DNA from: Flavobacterium supellecticarium | GTDB lineage: Bacteria; Bacteroidota; Bacteroidia; Flavobacteriales; Flavobacteriaceae | Reading direction: 5' to 3' | DNA length: 64,000 bases | NCBI RefSeq assembly: GCF_004801375.1 | Contig: NZ_SSNZ01000004.1 | Location: forward strand, 147,219 to 211,218 | In this document: in pieces, positions 61,287-64,000 of the stretch | Position numbering within the stretch: the stretch's first letter is position 1 | How the letters are laid out: every line of letters begins with the position of its first letter | Program-made: the position numbers and the translations under genes | Notes under the pieces: model-generated | Databases searched by the model: none | Told to the model about the DNA's origin: nothing | What the model saw: only the letters and a program-made list of their open reading frames with translations

Positions 61287-62066
61287 ATGGCAAACATCAA
61301 AGAACTAAGTGTAGAAGAGAAGTTACGAGCACTTTATGACTTACAGTTAATCGATTCACGCATTGATGAAATTAGAAATGTAAGAGGTGAATTACCTCTT
61401 GAAGTGGAAGATTTAGAAGATGAAGTAGCTGGATTAAGCACTCGTTTAGAGAAATTGAAAGCAGATTTAGAGACTATCGAAGAGCAAATCAAAGAAAAAA
61501 AGAATGCTATCGACGGTCATAAAGAATCGATTAAAAAATATACCGAACAACAAAAGAATGTTCGTAACAACCGTGAATTTAACTCTTTAACAAAAGAAGT
61601 TGAATTTCAGGAATTGGAAATCCAATTAGCGGAAAAACACATCCGTGAGATGAAAGCATCTATCGAGCACAAAAAAGAAGTGATCTCGCAAACAAAAGAA
61701 AAATTAGAAGGCAGACAATCGCACTTAAAACACAAAAAAGCGGAATTGGAAGACATCATGTCTGAAACCGAAAAAGAAGAAAACTTCTTATTGGAAAAAT
61801 CAGCTGAATTTCAGGAGCAGATTGAAGAACGCTTATTAAATGCTTACAACAGAATTCGTACCAGTGTTCGTAACGGATTAGCAGTTGTTTCTATTGAAAG
61901 AGGAGCTTCTGCAGGATCTTTCTTTACAATCCCGCCACAAACGCAAATGGAGATCGCTTCCCGTAAAAAAATCATCACTGATGAGCACAGTGGAAGAATC
62001 TTAGTTGACAGCGCATTAGCAGACGAAGAAAAAGAGAAAATGCAACAATTATTCTCTAAAATATAA
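61287..62066 (+). CDS. zinc-ribbon-family coiled-coil protein lacking the zinc cysteines
   Basis: This 259-residue protein has a long coiled coil (about residues 25-175) and a C-terminal domain that aligns by order with the zf-RING_7/C4 zinc-ribbon family (FFTIPPQTQMEIASRK and DEHSGRILVDSAL). The four cysteines of that ribbon are absent: there is no cysteine in the whole tail. The family is often linked to the Nif3-like gene just upstream, which is three bases away here. It may be a structural partner of that protein. Function is unknown. Confidence 0.85.
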   Translation: MANIKELSVEEKLRALYDLQLIDSRIDEIRNVRGELPLEVEDLEDEVAGLSTRLEKLKADLETIEEQIKEKKNAIDGHKESIKKYTEQQKNVRNNREFNSLTKEVEFQELEIQLAEKHIREMKASIEHKKEVISQTKEKLEGRQSHLKHKKAELEDIMSETEKEENFLLEKSAEFQEQIEERLLNAYNRIRTSVRNGLAVVSIERGASAGSFFTIPPQTQMEIASRKKIITDEHSGRILVDSALADEEKEKMQQLFSKI

Positions 62067-62073
62067 GTAATTT

Positions 62074-62099
62074 AAAGCCTCCAACCGGAGGCTTTTTTT
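62074..62099 (+). terminator. terminator directly abutting the hydrolase start codon
   Basis: AAAGCCTCC and GGAGGCTTT form a perfect 9-bp stem with an AACC loop, followed by T residues up to 62099. The next base begins the ATG of the alpha/beta hydrolase, so its own leader is not available. Confidence 0.88.
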
Positions 62100-62957
62100 A
62101 TGAAACTGTTTGACAAAATATCCTATTTTATACTAACCAAATCCATTGGATTGTATATTAATCTTATGGGCTTTTTATTCCCCGAAAAAGCCACAAAACT
62201 GGCGTATCGCTTTTTTACAGAACCCAGGGATGGAAAACTCGACGCTACTAAAATCCCAAAAATACTGAGTGAAGCACATCCGGAAACGGTCGCTTTTGGT
62301 CAGCATCAGATTCAAACCTATACCTGGAAAGGAAATGATCATCGTATTTTATTAGTCCATGGTTGGGAAAGTAACGCCGCCCGATGGGAACGCTTTATCG
62401 GATGGCTTAAAAAATCGGGAAGCACTATTATTGCACTCGACGGTCCGGCTCAGGGATTATCCAGCGGAACCGAATTCAACATTCCCGAATATGCGCGCTT
62501 TGTAGACGCTATCATGCAGAAATTCAGCCCTACATCCATCATTGGCCATTCTATGGGTGGTGCAACCTGTATTTATTACCAGTATACCTATCAGAATCCG
62601 TTATTGGAAAAAATGGTCATTTTAGGTGCCCCAAGTGAATTTATGATTGTACTGAACAATTATAAAAAAACACTAAGTCTGAATAAAAAAGTATCCCGTC
62701 TTCTGGAAAAACGAATCATGGAGCGTTTTAATATCGATCCAAACGAATTTTCAGGCAAACGTTTTGTCTCCGGACTTAACCTTAAAGGCCTGATAGCTCA
62801 TGACGAAGACGATACTATTGTTTCCTATAACGAAGGAAAACAGATCGCGGAAGCCTGGAAAACAGCCGAGTTTATCTCAACAAAAGGACTGGGCCACAGT
62901 CTGCACGACGATCAGCTTTACCAACGCATCTATCATTTTCTTTTTGAAGCCGATTAA
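62100..62957 (+). CDS. alpha/beta hydrolase
   Basis: This 285-residue hydrolase has LLVHGWESNAARWE, the nucleophile elbow IIGHSMGGAT, an acid in LIAHDEDDTIV and a histidine in GLGHSLHDD. It probably acts on an ester or a related bond. The substrate is unknown. It begins at the first base after a terminator T-tract, so either it is read through or an internal ATG (for example at residue 23, MGFLFPEKA) is used. Confidence 0.85.
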   Translation: MKLFDKISYFILTKSIGLYINLMGFLFPEKATKLAYRFFTEPRDGKLDATKIPKILSEAHPETVAFGQHQIQTYTWKGNDHRILLVHGWESNAARWERFIGWLKKSGSTIIALDGPAQGLSSGTEFNIPEYARFVDAIMQKFSPTSIIGHSMGGATCIYYQYTYQNPLLEKMVILGAPSEFMIVLNNYKKTLSLNKKVSRLLEKRIMERFNIDPNEFSGKRFVSGLNLKGLIAHDEDDTIVSYNEGKQIAEAWKTAEFISTKGLGHSLHDDQLYQRIYHFLFEAD

Positions 62958-62976
62958 TCAATTCAGCGGCTATAAA

Positions 62977-63007
62977 TTGTCATTCCTTATTATTTAGCGT
63001 ATTTTTG
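62977..63007 (+). promoter_or_regulatory. promoter of rluF
   Basis: TTG at 62977-62979 and TATTTTTG at 63000-63007 are 20 bases apart. The ATG at 63012 follows four bases after the -7 box, so the transcript should be leaderless. Confidence 0.6.
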
Positions 63008-63011
63008 CCAG

Positions 63012-63854
63012 ATGGAAGAAAATTTAAAACGACTCAACAAATTCTTATCCGAAACCGGATTTTGCTCCCGTAGAGAAGCCGACAGGCTAATCGACGAAGG
63101 AAGAGTCACCATTAACGGAATAGTCCCGGAAATGGGCACTAAAGTCACTCTTGATGATGAAGTAAGAGTCGATGGTAAATTGGTTCGTGAAAAGACTGAA
63201 AAACCGGTATATCTGGCTTTTTATAAGCCGGTAGGTATTGAATGTACGACCAACCAATCGGTTCGCAATAACATTGTCGATTATATTAATTATCCGAAAC
63301 GTATCTTCCCGATCGGACGTCTGGATAAAGCCAGTGAAGGTTTGATTTTTATGACCGATGATGGCGATATTGTAAACAAAATCCTTCGTGCCCGTAACAA
63401 TCACGAAAAAGAATATATCGTAACTGTAAACAAACCCATAACCGATCGTTTTATACAACGTATGGGTAATGGAATTCCTATTTTAGATACGGTTACCAAA
63501 AAATGTAAGGTGGAACAAATCAGTAAATTTGTATTCCGGATAATCCTTACGCAGGGGCTGAACCGACAAATCAGACGAATGTGCGAATATCTTGATTATG
63601 AAGTAACCGCTTTAAAGCGTATCCGTATCATTAATATTACCCTTGATATTCCGGTAGGCCGATATCGCGACCTAACTGACGGTGAAATCAAAACCCTTAA
63701 CGAACTGATTGCCCCTTCCAGCAAAACCGAAGAAGCTAGTTTACCCAAAGCAAAAGTGCAACAATCGACCACTCCTTCAAAGAGATCATTTAGTCCAAAT
63801 AAAGGTGGTAGTAACAATCGAAATACTTCTTACAATAGAAATAAAAACAAATAA
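63012..63854 (+). CDS. rluF: 23S rRNA pseudouridine synthase, RluF type
   Basis: An S4 RNA-binding domain (about residues 5-60: [20 protein letters not shown]) precedes the RsuA/RluB catalytic domain, with the aspartate in [13 protein letters not shown]. The C-terminal tail is basic and rich in Ser, Asn and Arg, and it could add RNA affinity. The enzyme converts a uridine of 23S rRNA to pseudouridine. The RluF assignment rests on overall pattern and length. The promoter box lies four bases before the start codon. Confidence 0.92.
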   Translation: MEENLKRLNKFLSETGFCSRREADRLIDEGRVTINGIVPEMGTKVTLDDEVRVDGKLVREKTEKPVYLAFYKPVGIECTTNQSVRNNIVDYINYPKRIFPIGRLDKASEGLIFMTDDGDIVNKILRARNNHEKEYIVTVNKPITDRFIQRMGNGIPILDTVTKKCKVEQISKFVFRIILTQGLNRQIRRMCEYLDYEVTALKRIRIINITLDIPVGRYRDLTDGEIKTLNELIAPSSKTEEASLPKAKVQQSTTPSKRSFSPNKGGSNNRNTSYNRNKNK

Positions 63855-63873
63855 CGTATTAAAAATAATCACT

Positions 63874-63899
63874 AAACCGGAGTTGTCTCCGGTTTTTTT
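63874..63899 (+). terminator. terminator of rluF
   Basis: AAACCGGAG and CTCCGGTTT form a perfect 9-bp stem with a TTGT loop, followed by T residues. Confidence 0.88.
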
Positions 63900-63922
63900 A
63901 TGTTTTGTTTGGAACACCTGCT

Positions 63923-63955
63923 ACACCTGACAGGTTTTGTAAACCTGTCAGGTGT
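63923..63955. repeat. REP palindrome copy 4
   Basis: ACACCTGACAGGTTT and AAACCTGTCAGGTGT flank TGT, a 15-bp inverted repeat with the same arms as the copies around the RAYT pseudogene. It is 38 kb away from that gene. Confidence 0.9.
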
Positions 63956-63970
63956 GACATCTATGGTCAG

Positions 63971-64000
63971 GAAAAAACAAAACCCCGGGAATCCGGGGTT
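63971..64000 (-). terminator. terminator at the window end, orientation uncertain
   Basis: AACCCCGG and CCGGGGTT form an 8-bp GC-rich stem with a GAAT loop. On the minus strand a T-rich tail follows (TTTTGTTTTTT), which would end a gene entering from beyond the window. The plus side is cut off. Confidence 0.6.

Noticed and set aside
1..64000. Prophage, integrase, rRNA operon or restriction-modification cluster
   Set aside because: No structural phage gene, tyrosine or serine recombinase, rRNA or methyltransferase was recognised in the window.

Overview
The window looks like chromosome of a Flavobacteriaceae member, most likely Flavobacterium or a close relative. The reasons are low-to-moderate GC, promoter boxes of the Bacteroidetes type (TAnnTTTG with an upstream TTG), almost no Shine-Dalgarno sequences, and family-typical proteins: DUF5683, HYC_CC_PP, a long LepB, a half-size DnaJ zinc finger and a short MutA. 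No species can be named from the sequence alone.

Layout. 0-4.4 kb: dnaJ-grpE (minus), a YceI lipoprotein, an epimerase and a DUF4442 protein. 4.8-9.2 kb: a PadR / PspC / GIN-domain envelope module. 9.3-11.2 kb: trxB, then tRNA-Pro(TGG) followed by six tandem degenerate tRNA-plus-terminator repeats. 11.3-13.3 kb: an AT-rich islet holding a protein that joins an Mrr-like nuclease to an ImmA/IrrE-type metallopeptidase, and a small membrane protein. 13.4-21 kb: mostly accessory genes. These include a SymE-type toxin and a divergent XRE regulator sharing two near-identical palindromic operators, a 48-residue CxxC protein, tandem secreted TonB-C paralogues, and a Crp / oxidoreductase / monooxygenase group.

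21-25.7 kb: udk, a DivIC-like gene and both methylmalonyl-CoA mutase subunits. 25.7-26.3 kb: a REP-associated transposase (RAYT) with one in-frame amber codon, flanked on both sides by a 33-bp palindrome that recurs near 17.5 and 63.9 kb. 26.4-31 kb: an aminotransferase and a copper-handling cluster ending in a multicopper oxidase with an extra C-terminal domain. 33-38.5 kb: parA-parB-DUF5683-dapB-lepB-wbqC. 38.5-44.7 kb (minus): a membrane-anchored EEP protein, two rhomboids, mutL, ribH and a TPR protein. 44.8-58.3 kb: recF, two hybrid histidine kinases, murB, a PaiB-like protein, a glycosyltransferase, an ECF-like sigma factor, TonB, nhaA (minus), lipA and gap. 58.3-64 kb: purine nucleoside phosphorylase and lpxK (minus), then a Nif3-like protein, a cysteine-less zinc-ribbon coiled coil, an alpha/beta hydrolase and rluF.

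Most of the window is housekeeping. The parts most worth a second look are the tRNA-Pro repeat array, the Mrr-ImmA fusion, the SymE/XRE operator pair and the REP/RAYT unit. No CRISPR array, rRNA operon, integrase or prophage structural gene was seen.
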